Shown one piece after another: positions 15,320-24,516 of a stretch of 64,000 nt of DNA. Each line of letters opens with the position of its first letter. The stretch's first letter is position 1. Position numbers and translations under genes: made by a program. The DNA is from Chryseobacterium sp. G0201. GTDB taxonomy: Bacteria > Bacteroidota > Bacteroidia > Flavobacteriales > Weeksellaceae. The stretch lies in the NCBI RefSeq assembly GCF_003815655.1, contig NZ_CP033917.1:1798001-1862000 (forward strand). Reading direction: 5' to 3'. The notes under the pieces are model-generated. The model did not search any database, was not told where the DNA came from, and saw only the letters and a list, made by a program, of their open reading frames with translations.

Positions 15320-17923
15320 TTAGAAGTTGAATGATAATGTTGCAGCCCATGTTCTTCCGAATCCGAATAATACTCTGTTACCGGTGGCAATACCGTCATA
15401 CATATATCCAAGATCTTGGTAAGATTTCTTAGCTGTATTTGGTGTTACTCCATCAGCTAATGTTGTAGGAACATCTGTTGGAGCAAGATTTGTAGAAGCA
15501 TCAGAAATGTAAGTTGTATCAAACAAGTTGTAAACGTTTGCTCCCACTGTGAAGTATTGAGCAGCATCTTTTAGTCTGATCTTGTAAGAAATTCCTAAAT
15601 CAAATAAGTTGAAATCAGGTAATTGCATTACGCCCTTTTCTTGTGCAGCTTGGTTAGAGAATGTTGCAATATCAATTGAAGAGTACAATTTCCCAACATA
15701 TCTCCAAGTTCCAAAGATACTAAGATCTTTTACTGGTTTTACAGTAGCTCCTAATGACGCTGTCATTTGCGGGATACTGTTGTTGCTCGTTCCTCCAACT
15801 TTTACTTTATCTAAATAAAGAGTTGTAGATGTAGAAGAACCGGATAAAGTAAGTGGGTTGTTGTTGTCATCAAATGCAGCTCCTGTTGCATTACCTTTAT
15901 AATAGTAATCTCCCCAAGAGAACATACCTTGAAGCTCCAAGAAGTTTGTCACTTTATAAGTTGCATCAAACTCTACTCCTTGGTGAATTTCAGTAATACC
16001 ACTGATCTCAGCATATCCAGTAGCTGTAGTGTTGTCTGGTAATGTGAAAACTTGGTTAGTTCTTCTTAACCATCTGTCTCCCCAAGAAGTTCTGTATACG
16101 TTAACGTTAGCACTAAAGTTTGAGGATCTGAAACCATAACCAATTTCAGCAGAGAAAATTTTCTCATTAGTTAAAGTTGGATTAACTACTTGGAAGTTAC
16201 TTGGATAAACAGAATTGAAGAAAGGCTGTTTGCTATAATACCCAACGTTTGCAAAAACGTTATGATTTTCATTGATGTTATAGTTAGCTCCTCCTTTAAT
16301 GTTATATCCAAAAAGGTTTTTGAATCCTGTTTTAGTATTAACAGTTTGGCCTTGTTGTTTTGTTACTCCATCCTGAATGAAGTTATCAATTCTTTGATAT
16401 CCTTGGTTAGATACTGACCCTTGTAAGAATGCTGATAAATTGTTTTTAGAATATTCAACTTGACCAAAACCACTGTACCAGATTACTTCTCCGTCATTAC
16501 TGTATCCTATTTGATCTTCAATTGGAGCTGTTTTTCCTCCAAATGGATTCCAAGAAAGTTGTTGATAATCATATGTTTTACTAACAACCTTTGGAGCAAT
16601 ATTTTTATTAGTAGAATCTTTATATCCTGAAGCTCCATAAAGGTCTGAAACTACTTGATAGTGATATCCATAATAATATCTGTCATCAGTACCAATTGAG
16701 AAATTCCAATTGTCATTAATTTTATGTTGGAAGTTAGCCAAGATACCATACCAGTTGTGAGAGTTAATACTTGATCTACGTACTAAAGTACTTGAAGCAG
16801 CTGCAGTATTTACATTAACAGCTTGATTCGCTGCAAAAATAGCATCATAATTAAAATGTCCGTTGGTGTCGTAAAAGCTAGTTATTCCTTTTCCTCCAAC
16901 TCTTCCTATTTCTCCGGTTCCACCACCTCTACCATTAGACATGTATGCAACTGTACTTAACTTTGATTTTTCATTAATGTTAAAATCCCAGTTTAACATC
17001 ATTACTGGTTTAGAGTAATAATTTGCTCTGTTAGCTAATGCTACTTTATTACCACTACCATCAGTATAGTAACCATAATCAGAATTGTATTGTCTGTATG
17101 GTGATCCGTCACGATCTGGATTAAAATTAATGTAGTTTTGAATTGTAGATGAGTAAGTTCTTTGATTGTGCCACTGAGGTGCAGATGTCAAAGTAAACTG
17201 GAAGTTATGTTTTTTGTTTGGTTCCCAACCTAAAGCAAAATAATAAGCGTAAGACTCATAATCAGTATTTTCTATATAAGTACCTCCTGCCTGTCTGCTC
17301 ATTAAGATAGATGAAGACCATCCATCGTTAGATTTACCTGTGTTATATGCAAAAGATGTTTTAAAATAGTCGTCGTTACCAACACCTAATCTTATTACAC
17401 CTCCTTTTTTCATATCTGCAGATTTTGTTAAGAAGTTCATAGTACCTCCAACAGAAGCAATAGCTAATTTTGAAGATCCTAAACCTCTTTGTACTTGTAG
17501 AGTACTTGTAACGTCAGATAATCCAGTCCAGTTTGAGAAATAAACAGTACCACCTTCCATGTCATTTACAGGCATACCGTTTACCATTACTGCAATGTTT
17601 CTAGATTCAAATCCACGCATAGTAATCTGAGAGTCTCCGAAACCACCACCACCTTTTGTAGCATATACAGATGGCGTTGTGTTTAGCAATTCTACAAGCT
17701 CTTGGTTTCCTTGTCTTTCAAGAATTTGTGCAGCTTTAATTGTAGAAACTGCTACTGGAGTTTTTCTATCTTTAGCGATATCAGTAACTCCTCTTAGGAT
17801 TACCTCCTCAATATCTTTAGACCTAGTTGAGTTAACAGTGTCTTTAGTTTCTTGAGCGTAATAAACACTAGCTGTAGATAACGTAATAGCTACAGTCAGT
17901 ATCGATTTGTTGATTAATTTCAT
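15320..17923 (-). CDS. TonB-dependent outer-membrane receptor
   Basis: This 867-residue protein has a signal peptide (1-23, ending SVYYAQ) and lacks the carboxypeptidase-regulatory domain of the other receptor in this window. The plug domain begins at about residue 55 (RKTPVAVSTIKAAQI, MRGFESRNIAVMVNGMPVND, GLGSSKLAIASVGGTMNF). The rest is a beta-barrel with many aromatic strands ending TWAATLSFNF. A candidate TonB box is DIEEVILRG near residue 37. It resembles TonB receptors with no assigned ligand; iron chelates, vitamins or peptides are all possible. It is a single-gene unit with its own terminator. Confidence 0.92.
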   Translation of the reverse strand: MKLINKSILTVAITLSTASVYYAQETKDTVNSTRSKDIEEVILRGVTDIAKDRKTPVAVSTIKAAQILERQGNQELVELLNTTPSVYATKGGGGFGDSQITMRGFESRNIAVMVNGMPVNDMEGGTVYFSNWTGLSDVTSTLQVQRGLGSSKLAIASVGGTMNFLTKSADMKKGGVIRLGVGNDDYFKTSFAYNTGKSNDGWSSSILMSRQAGGTYIENTDYESYAYYFALGWEPNKKHNFQFTLTSAPQWHNQRTYSSTIQNYINFNPDRDGSPYRQYNSDYGYYTDGSGNKVALANRANYYSKPVMMLNWDFNINEKSKLSTVAYMSNGRGGGTGEIGRVGGKGITSFYDTNGHFNYDAIFAANQAVNVNTAAASSTLVRRSSINSHNWYGILANFQHKINDNWNFSIGTDDRYYYGYHYQVVSDLYGASGYKDSTNKNIAPKVVSKTYDYQQLSWNPFGGKTAPIEDQIGYSNDGEVIWYSGFGQVEYSKNNLSAFLQGSVSNQGYQRIDNFIQDGVTKQQGQTVNTKTGFKNLFGYNIKGGANYNINENHNVFANVGYYSKQPFFNSVYPSNFQVVNPTLTNEKIFSAEIGYGFRSSNFSANVNVYRTSWGDRWLRRTNQVFTLPDNTTATGYAEISGITEIHQGVEFDATYKVTNFLELQGMFSWGDYYYKGNATGAAFDDNNNPLTLSGSSTSTTLYLDKVKVGGTSNNSIPQMTASLGATVKPVKDLSIFGTWRYVGKLYSSIDIATFSNQAAQEKGVMQLPDFNLFDLGISYKIRLKDAAQYFTVGANVYNLFDTTYISDASTNLAPTDVPTTLADGVTPNTAKKSYQDLGYMYDGIATGNRVLFGFGRTWAATLSFNF

Positions 17924-18132
17924 AATCGTTAGTAATAGTTAGATTTAATTTTCTGCAAAATTGGGGAAATAAATTTTAACTAATATTAACTGTATGTTAA
18001 TTTTTATTCAATCTTAATAACTTGTAAGCTCTTGATTGTTAGAAATTTAAACTAAAATCGAATTTTCGCATGAAAAAAATCATATTATTGAATTTTTAAC
18101 AAATAGGGGTTGTTTTTGTTAAAAATACAACG

Positions 18133-18993
18133 CTATTTCACCGCTTTGAGACTCAAATCAATATTCTCTGCAGAGTGAGTAAGGGCTCCTGCTGAGATAT
18201 AAGTAACGCCTGTAGCAGCGATTTCTTTTAACATATCGCGGGTAATTCCTCCGGACGCTTCCGATTCGCAAGCACCATTGATGAGTTTTACGGCCTGCTT
18301 CATCGTTTTTACATTCATGTTATCAAGCATGATTCTGTCAACTTTTGCTTTGATAGCTTCTTCAACTTCTTCAAGATTTCTGGTTTCAACCTCAATCTTT
18401 AATTTCTTTTTATTTTTCTTGATGTAATCTTTTGCCATTTTTACGGCATTGGTGATGCTTCCGTTGTAATCAATGTGGTTGTCTTTCAGCATGATCATGT
18501 CGTAAAGACCATATCTGTGGTTGGTTCCGCCACCGATTGCAACTGCCCATTTTTCGCAAACTCTGAAATTAGGAGTTGTTTTTCTAGTGTCCAACAATTT
18601 AGTTTTTGTTCCAACCAATCTTGAATCCCAATCATTAGTAAGGGTTGCGATTCCGCTCATCCTTTGCATGCAGTTTAAAACAAGTCTTTCTGTGGAAAGT
18701 ATAGATCTTGCGCTTCCGGTAACGATAAAAGCTATGTCTCCAACCTTCGCGGGAGTTCCGTCTTTAATGAAATTCTCGACTTTTAAGTTTTTATCAAAAG
18801 TTTTAAAAATGATTTCAGCCAATTCTACACCTGCCAAAATACAGTTTTGTTTTACTAAAAGTTTCGCACTTTGTTCCAAATCTTTCGGAATAGTGGAAAG
18901 GGTAGAGTGATCGCCATCCTGAATGTCTTCTTCTAAAGCATTTTTTATAAATTGTTTTAAAACTTTATCTGTAACGTAAGCTGGTCTTTTCAT
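18133..18993 (-). CDS. nadC: Nicotinate-nucleotide pyrophosphorylase (carboxylating)
   Basis: This 286-residue enzyme converts quinolinate and PRPP to nicotinate mononucleotide in de novo NAD synthesis. Signature segments are EDIQDGDHSTLSTIP near the start, the substrate-binding RLVLNCMQRMSGIATLT, LLDTRKTTPNFRVCEKWAVAIGGGTNHRYGLYDMIMLKDNH and IEVETRNLEEVEEA. The reading frame continues upstream to 19083, but that stretch is atypical and overlaps the neighbouring gene; the ATG at 18993 gives the usual MKRPAYVTDKVLKQFI. nadB lies on the same strand with one unknown gene between. Confidence 0.95.
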   Translation of the reverse strand: MKRPAYVTDKVLKQFIKNALEEDIQDGDHSTLSTIPKDLEQSAKLLVKQNCILAGVELAEIIFKTFDKNLKVENFIKDGTPAKVGDIAFIVTGSARSILSTERLVLNCMQRMSGIATLTNDWDSRLVGTKTKLLDTRKTTPNFRVCEKWAVAIGGGTNHRYGLYDMIMLKDNHIDYNGSITNAVKMAKDYIKKNKKKLKIEVETRNLEEVEEAIKAKVDRIMLDNMNVKTMKQAVKLINGACESEASGGITRDMLKEIAATGVTYISAGALTHSAENIDLSLKAVK

Positions 18994-19003
18994 ATTTTTA
19001 ATT

Positions 19004-19639
19004 TTAGTAATAAAAGGAAGATCGTTTTCCGAACAATAGATCGTGAATAATAAAAAGCAACAGAACTTCGTTTTCTCGTGCATTTATTTTTTCAAATTCT
19101 ATACTGTCTTTTATTTTTGTATTATTTTGATTAATTCCTTCGAACTCTAGAACTTGTTTTTCGTATCGTCCTTGAGGTATGAGTTTATAACTCCATTTAA
19201 AAGTTTCCCAATTATATTCTTGAGTATAATAAATGATTTTATTATTGTCGAATCTTAAAATTGGATATTGGTGATTATTAACATAGTATAATGTTAATCT
19301 TAACTTATTATCTTTAATGATGCTATTTAAATCAAATTTTAAACTTCCATAATAATCCGGCTTGCCTAGACCATTCATATTACATAAAAGGTTTAGTACT
19401 AAAGGATATTTTGATCGTGGAACTAAAATTTTCTTCATGATTGTAATTCCATATAACCCGCAAATTGCAGCTATAAGAATTAATCCCATCATAATAATCC
19501 CATCCAAAATATTATTCACTTTAAAATCTCTACCTGAAAAAAAATACATTAATATAATACCACAAATCAATGAAATTATCATTCTTGAATAAAATAAGAT
19601 ATTGATTGTTGTAAGAATATTTAAATTCAGAGTTTTCAT
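19004..19639 (-). CDS. Unknown membrane protein lying between nadC and nadB
   Basis: I do not recognise this 211-residue protein. It has two hydrophobic segments near the N-terminus (about 17-36 and 46-69) followed by a soluble part rich in Asn, Lys, Tyr and Ile (for example NKIIYYTQEYNWETFKWSYKL). It is more AT-rich than the nad genes on each side, with gaps of 10 and 12 bases, so it is likely cotranscribed. Its presence inside an otherwise conserved pathway pair suggests an insertion. No evidence ties it to NAD synthesis beyond position. Confidence 0.65.
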   Translation of the reverse strand: MKTLNLNILTTINILFYSRMIISLICGIILMYFFSGRDFKVNNILDGIIMMGLILIAAICGLYGITIMKKILVPRSKYPLVLNLLCNMNGLGKPDYYGSLKFDLNSIIKDNKLRLTLYYVNNHQYPILRFDNNKIIYYTQEYNWETFKWSYKLIPQGRYEKQVLEFEGINQNNTKIKDSIEFEKINARENEVLLLFIIHDLLFGKRSSFYY

Positions 19640-19651
19640 TAATTGATGAAA

Positions 19652-21223
19652 TTAAGCTAAGTCTTTATTATAAAACGCTCCTTTATTCTCGGTCATTTCG
19701 ATAGATTGAGTGATGATGAGGTGAGCAACGGTTGTTAAATTTCTCAGTTCAGACAATTGTGGTGAAAGAATAGAGTAATGGTATATTTCGTCAACGGCGG
19801 CGGCAATTTCCTGATGTTTTTGTAGCGCCATAGTTAAACGTTTGTTACTTCTTACGATTCCGACAAGGTCACTCATCATTTCCTGAAGTTGTTTTCTTAG
19901 ATATGAAATGATCACCATTTCATCCATGATCTTCATACCTTCTTCATTCCATTCCGGAACTGCTTTTAAATCATCAAAGTTGAAATTATTTTCATTAAGC
20001 AATGCCATCGTTTTCATCGCAGCATTGTGTCCGAAAACTAAACCTTCAAGTAAGGAATTGGAAGCAAGTCTGTTAGCTCCATGTAGGCCTGAATTTGTAC
20101 ATTCTCCAACTGCGAAAAGGTTTTTGATGGATGATTGTCCATCTTTATCAACTTCAATTCCACCCATCAAATAATGGCAAGCCGGAACTACAGGAATAAG
20201 CTGTGTGAAAGGATCAATGGCTTCTTCTCTGCATTTTTTATAAATATTCGGAAAATGTTCCAAAAATTTTTCGTGATCCATATCGCGACAGTCTAAGCCT
20301 ACATATTCATCACCTGAAACTTTCATTTCGTTGTCAATAGCTCTTGCGACAATATCTCTTGAAGCTAATTCTTCACGTTCATCATATTTCTGCATGAATT
20401 TTTCGCCTCTTTTTGTTCTTAATTTTGCTCCATCACCACGGACGGCTTCAGAAATTAAAAATAACATTCCATCAATTTTGCTATACAAAGCTGTAGGATG
20501 AAACTGGTAATACTGCATATTGGAAACCTGACCTTTCGCACGGGCTACAAAAGCAATTCCGTCGCCTGTTGCGATTTTTGGGTTGGTGGTGTTTTTGTAA
20601 ACATGTCCCGCTCCGCCTGTTGCCACTAAAGTGATTTTGGAAGTGATTTTTTTTATCGTTTTAGATTTTTCATCTAGAATGTAGGCTCCATAACAATGGA
20701 TATCCCCTTGATTTAATTCTTTGCCTGGAACATGGTGCTGTGTAATGATATCGATTACATAATGATGATCTAAAATCTCAATATTTGGGCTTTTATTGGC
20801 TGTTTCCAAAAGAGCTCTTTCGATCTCAAATCCTGTAATATCTTTATGATGAACAATTCTGTTTTCGGTATGGCCGCCTTCTCTTCCTAAAGCAAATTCT
20901 CCATTTTTCTTGTCAAAATTAGCGCCCCATTCTACGATCTCGTTGAATCTTGCGGGAGCTTCCCTTACGACCATTTCTACAACATCGCGTTTGTTTTCAC
21001 CGTCTCCGGCACGCATGGTATCCTCGATGTGTTTTTCGAAATTATCATTTTTAGAATCTGTAACTACTGCTAAACCGCCTTGTGCATATTTGGTGTTGCT
21101 TTCGTCTTCATCAGATTTTGTTACTATGATTATTTTGGCATCAGGAAGTTGCTCAGAAACTTTTATGGCATAAGAAAGTCCCGAAATACCGGAACCAATT
21201 ACTAATACATCCGCTTTTATCAT
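19652..21223 (-). CDS. nadB: L-aspartate oxidase
   Basis: This 523-residue flavoprotein oxidises L-aspartate to iminoaspartate, the first step of bacterial de novo NAD synthesis. The FAD-binding motif is VLVIGSGISGLSYAI (residues 6-20). Further signatures are TKYAQGGLAVV, GREGGHTENRIVHHKD with active-site His and Arg, QFHPTAL, CHYLMGGIEVD, and CTNSGLHGANRLASNSLLEGLV near residue 376. The C-terminal helical domain (about 420-523) is complete. It is a normal-length member, cytoplasmic; nadA is not in this window. Confidence 0.96.
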   Translation of the reverse strand: MIKADVLVIGSGISGLSYAIKVSEQLPDAKIIIVTKSDEDESNTKYAQGGLAVVTDSKNDNFEKHIEDTMRAGDGENKRDVVEMVVREAPARFNEIVEWGANFDKKNGEFALGREGGHTENRIVHHKDITGFEIERALLETANKSPNIEILDHHYVIDIITQHHVPGKELNQGDIHCYGAYILDEKSKTIKKITSKITLVATGGAGHVYKNTTNPKIATGDGIAFVARAKGQVSNMQYYQFHPTALYSKIDGMLFLISEAVRGDGAKLRTKRGEKFMQKYDEREELASRDIVARAIDNEMKVSGDEYVGLDCRDMDHEKFLEHFPNIYKKCREEAIDPFTQLIPVVPACHYLMGGIEVDKDGQSSIKNLFAVGECTNSGLHGANRLASNSLLEGLVFGHNAAMKTMALLNENNFNFDDLKAVPEWNEEGMKIMDEMVIISYLRKQLQEMMSDLVGIVRSNKRLTMALQKHQEIAAAVDEIYHYSILSPQLSELRNLTTVAHLIITQSIEMTENKGAFYNKDLA

Positions 21224-21254
21224 ATGCTTGCTTTAAGTACAATCGTCTAAATAA

Positions 21255-21881
21255 TTAAATAAATTTAAACAATTTTTCGTTTGGTTTTCTTACTTTTTTC
21301 ATGTGTTGGAAATGATCTTCCTCAGAACGGTAACCTAATGCCAGAGTGACAGTCACTTTTTCTGTTTCAGGATCGATGTTTAGAATTTCTTCAATCAGAT
21401 CCTGGCGGAAGCCTTCCATGGGGCAGGTGTCAATATTTTCGATAGCCGCAGCATACATTAAGTTTGCTAAAACTATATAAGACTGTTTTTCTGCCCAGTT
21501 GAAAATTTCATCATTGTTTTGTCTGTTAATATGTTGATTGATACTGTTTTTGAAAAGATCGAGGTTCTCTAACGGAACATCTCGTACCTCAGAAATATGA
21601 TTAAAATAACCTTGAATATAGCTTTCTCCAATTGTCTTTTTTGAAATAATGACAATAAGATGAGAGCATGTAGAAATTTGTGATGGGTTGTAAAATGCCG
21701 GAATTAATTTTTGCTTCATCTCTTCACTCTCCACCACGATGATTTTGTAGGGTTGGAGACCAAGAGAACTTGCAGACAGCTTTCCTGACTCAAGAATGTT
21801 GTGAAGGGTTTCCTGAGGAATGATTTCGTTGTTAAATTTCTTTACAGAATATCTTCTGCTTAAAGCTTCCAAATAATTCAT
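21255..21881 (-). CDS. Nitroreductase-family NAD(P)H-dependent oxidoreductase
   Basis: This 208-residue cytoplasmic flavin enzyme starts MNYLEALSRRYSVKKFN, the typical RRSxRxF-like FMN-binding opening. SGKLSASSLGLQPYKIIVVES follows, then NWAEKQSYIVLANLMYAAAIENIDTCPMEGF and VTVTLALGYRSEED. Members reduce nitroaromatics, quinones or flavins using NAD(P)H; the natural substrate is not readable. It is on the same strand as nadB, about 30 bases upstream, so it may be cotranscribed with nadB. Confidence 0.9.
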   Translation of the reverse strand: MNYLEALSRRYSVKKFNNEIIPQETLHNILESGKLSASSLGLQPYKIIVVESEEMKQKLIPAFYNPSQISTCSHLIVIISKKTIGESYIQGYFNHISEVRDVPLENLDLFKNSINQHINRQNNDEIFNWAEKQSYIVLANLMYAAAIENIDTCPMEGFRQDLIEEILNIDPETEKVTVTLALGYRSEEDHFQHMKKVRKPNEKLFKFI

Positions 21882-21885
21882 ATGA

Positions 21886-21893
21886 CAAATTTA
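21886..21893 (-). promoter_or_regulatory. -7 box for the nitroreductase gene, 4 bases from the ATG
   Basis: CAAATTTA on the plus strand is TAAATTTG on the minus strand. Only 4 bases separate it from the start codon at 21881, which implies a leaderless message if the box is used. Confidence 0.5.
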
Positions 21894-21952
21894 GGAATTG
21901 GATGTGAATAAAATAAGCTTAAAACGAAATATCTCTTACTAAATTATACAAA

Positions 21953-21988
21953 AAAGAATCACTCCAAAAAAATGAAGTGATTCTTTTT
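21953..21988 (-). terminator. Terminator of the first T9SS type B gene (minus strand)
   Basis: A perfect 11-bp stem (21953-21963 with 21976-21986) with a 12-base loop leads into a T-tract on the minus strand, just past the stop at 22011. Confidence 0.9.
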
Positions 21989-22010
21989 ATGATCTTAAAT
22001 GTTTATTGTC

Positions 22011-24275
22011 TTAATCTCTGTTCTTAACCAATACCCAACCTGAATATTTGAAAGGCGTGTTTTTCTTGTCATTTTCATTCCATGTTACAGAATACCAGTA
22101 GCTTCCTGTAGGAACTTTTCTTCCTGCGATGGTTCCATCCCATCTGTATCTTGTGGATTTGTCGCCTTGATGGATCTTAGCTCCGTATCTGTCGAATACA
22201 TTAAACACAAGATTTTTCTTATTAGCTAATGCAGAATAATCAATAGCGTCATTTATTCCGTCTCCGTTTGGAGTGATTACATTAATAATATTCGGAACAA
22301 CAATCGTGATGTCGATAGGCTCACAATCGTAAGCATCTTTTACATAGACTTTATTATCGCCTCTCGGCACATTTTTAAAGATGTTAGAATCCTGCCAGTT
22401 AATATTATCCATTGAATATTGATAAGCCGGAGTTCCTCCCATCACATTGATCGTAATTGTTGTGCTTGAAATATCAACATTAGTAATAACAGGCTGTTCT
22501 GCAGGGAAAATTGTTACTTTTTGAGTTGCTATACAATCTCCTGTTTTAATTTTCACCCAATAGGTTCCAACTCCAACATTGCTGATAGATTGAGTGGTTG
22601 CTCCTGTGCTCCATTGATATGAACTAAATCCAGGCCCTGCATCCAAGGTGGTTTTGTCTTCCATACATATTGTTTTATCCTTCAAAACAGTTGAATAAAC
22701 CGGAGCAATTACGATTAATGTTACTTTTGCTATCGCATAACATCCGTTTCCGTTTATTACTTTAATGTAAACTACGCCATTTGGAGCGATATATGCAGCT
22801 GCCGCTGTGGCGCTGATTTCATTTGTACCGTTTTGTGCATCGGCTAAAGATGGATAATATTTTTTAGTAATTCCTCCCTGTGTTGTTACAGAAGCATTAG
22901 TAAGATTAAATAAACCTGTTGAAGGATTTGTTTCAATGAAACAGGCTCTTAATGTTGTGTCATTCACTGTTACAACCGCGAAATGATTTAATGTAATTTT
23001 TGCATTAGATACACAACCTTGAGGAGTCGTTACTTTTACATATATAAAACCTGGAGCAGAAGAATATGTAGTTGGGTTTAGAATTTCGTTGGTCCCCGCG
23101 TTTAGGTCTGCTAATGTAGGATAGAATTGCTTAGTTACTCCGGCAACCGTTGTTACAGCAGCTGTTGTAAGATCGAATATTGCTACACCGGCATTATTGT
23201 TATTACATCCAGTTAACGTTTTGTCAACCGCTGCGAAAGGAGTGGGGTTTAATTGAATGACACCATCACCGTTATCGCATAATGTAGATGATGGATCTTT
23301 AACAACTACGGTTATCGTTGTATTCCCTGAATATGGAAAGTTGGTAGGGTTTGTAATAGGTACTCCGCCAGGTCCAAAATAGGTGATAATATAATTGGCA
23401 GGATTTGCTACAAATTGAGTGTTGTATGATGTTAAATCAACTGTTCCCGTTCCTGTTGCAGGGTTTACGCATACAAAAGGAGTAATCGTATTTGTTAAAA
23501 TTGGAACTTTATCGATGAAAATTTTTGCATTTTTAATTGAGTGCCTTGCACTGGCACCCCCTGTTGCTGCTGAAAATCCGAAATATCCGGTTGTCATCCC
23601 TATTGCTCCTCCTGATGGTGCAAACGATTGATCGGTAATTAATACACCGTCGATTCTGATTTTGATAAGCCAGTTTGCAGGATTTGCTGGATCTGTTTCT
23701 CCATTTACTTCAACGTGTTTGTAAGTTGGTCCTACAAACGGCTGAGTTGCGATAAGATCCGGAGAATGGAAAGTACTTCCAGGAGTCGTATTATATTCAA
23801 TGTTATTATTAAGGCCGTTGTTTGTTCCGTATAAAACGTGAACCTTACTCATTTGCCCTTCAGTAGTGTTGTTAAAAATATCAAAACCTACCATAAGACC
23901 ATTGGCGTTTGCAGGAATTCCAAGTCCTCCTCCTGATACAAATCCTGCCGGAGGGTTGGCAAGGTACCAGAAAGTAAATCCGTCTCCTCTTCCGAATGCA
24001 GTAGTTCCGTTTCCATCGATTCTGAAATCGAATTCCACTTTCCATTTGTCGCAATATTTCAAATTTATGGGAGCTGCCAGTTTTATTGCGCCATAAAGGC
24101 CTCCCTGATCTGCAGTGAGCTGTACAAAATCACCACCAGCAATGTTGGCGCTTGAGACCAAGTCCCATCCAGTGGTTACTATTGGGTTTCCTGTAAGCTG
24201 ATAAGTCTGTGAAAACATTTTTCCAGACAAGCATAGTAAAATGATGTAAAAATAAGTGAGTAAAGTTTTTTTCAT
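22011..24275 (-). CDS. T9SS type B sorting domain protein with lectin-like N-terminus (array member 1)
   Basis: The protein is 754 residues from the ATG at 24275; an upstream TTG gives 3 more. It has a signal peptide (1-23, ending GKMFSQ). An L-type-lectin-like sandwich spans about 25-245 (WKVEFDFRIDGNGTTAFG, DGFTFWYLANPPAG, GLMVGFDIFNN). Two repeats of about 85 residues follow (GCNNNNAGVAIFDLTTA, RACFIETNPSTGLFNLT), then a WSTGATTQSISNVG module. The C-terminal type IX sorting domain (about 660-754) has VITPNGDGINDAIDYSAL, FDRYGAKI and YSGWVLVKNRD. It is probably secreted and anchored on the surface as an adhesin or matrix protein. Its C-terminal half is most like array member 4, its N-terminus like member 2. 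Confidence 0.88.
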   Translation of the reverse strand: MKKTLLTYFYIILLCLSGKMFSQTYQLTGNPIVTTGWDLVSSANIAGGDFVQLTADQGGLYGAIKLAAPINLKYCDKWKVEFDFRIDGNGTTAFGRGDGFTFWYLANPPAGFVSGGGLGIPANANGLMVGFDIFNNTTEGQMSKVHVLYGTNNGLNNNIEYNTTPGSTFHSPDLIATQPFVGPTYKHVEVNGETDPANPANWLIKIRIDGVLITDQSFAPSGGAIGMTTGYFGFSAATGGASARHSIKNAKIFIDKVPILTNTITPFVCVNPATGTGTVDLTSYNTQFVANPANYIITYFGPGGVPITNPTNFPYSGNTTITVVVKDPSSTLCDNGDGVIQLNPTPFAAVDKTLTGCNNNNAGVAIFDLTTAAVTTVAGVTKQFYPTLADLNAGTNEILNPTTYSSAPGFIYVKVTTPQGCVSNAKITLNHFAVVTVNDTTLRACFIETNPSTGLFNLTNASVTTQGGITKKYYPSLADAQNGTNEISATAAAAYIAPNGVVYIKVINGNGCYAIAKVTLIVIAPVYSTVLKDKTICMEDKTTLDAGPGFSSYQWSTGATTQSISNVGVGTYWVKIKTGDCIATQKVTIFPAEQPVITNVDISSTTITINVMGGTPAYQYSMDNINWQDSNIFKNVPRGDNKVYVKDAYDCEPIDITIVVPNIINVITPNGDGINDAIDYSALANKKNLVFNVFDRYGAKIHQGDKSTRYRWDGTIAGRKVPTGSYWYSVTWNENDKKNTPFKYSGWVLVKNRD

Positions 24276-24478
24276 TTGAAGCAAGTTGGTTAGGTTATTA
24301 ATGTTGTAAATATATTGAATTTCTATTATTTAACATTCTAAAAATGTTAATTATGTAATTTAATTTGATGGTATTGTAAAGAAAATTGATTTATATAGTT
24401 AAAAGTGTAATTTTTATTAAAAATATAAACAATAAAGTTTTCAAATTGATTTTAGATTAGTCAAATGTATAGTTCATA

Positions 24479-24510
24479 AAAAACTCACTCCGATTATGGA
24501 GTGAGTTTTA
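24479..24510 (-). terminator. Terminator of the second T9SS type B gene (minus strand)
   Basis: A perfect 11-bp stem (24481-24491 with 24498-24508) with a 6-base loop lies just past the stop at 24517; the minus-strand T-run is short. Confidence 0.88.
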
Positions 24511-24516
24511 AAAATA

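Noticed and set aside
18521..18910. 129-codon plus-strand frame opposite nadC
   Set aside because: Antisense shadow of a well-conserved enzyme; no supporting signals.
18994..19083. Extended nadC start at 19083
   Set aside because: The extra 30 residues are hydrophobic and unlike NadC and would overlap the neighbouring gene; the ATG at 18993 gives the normal N-terminus.
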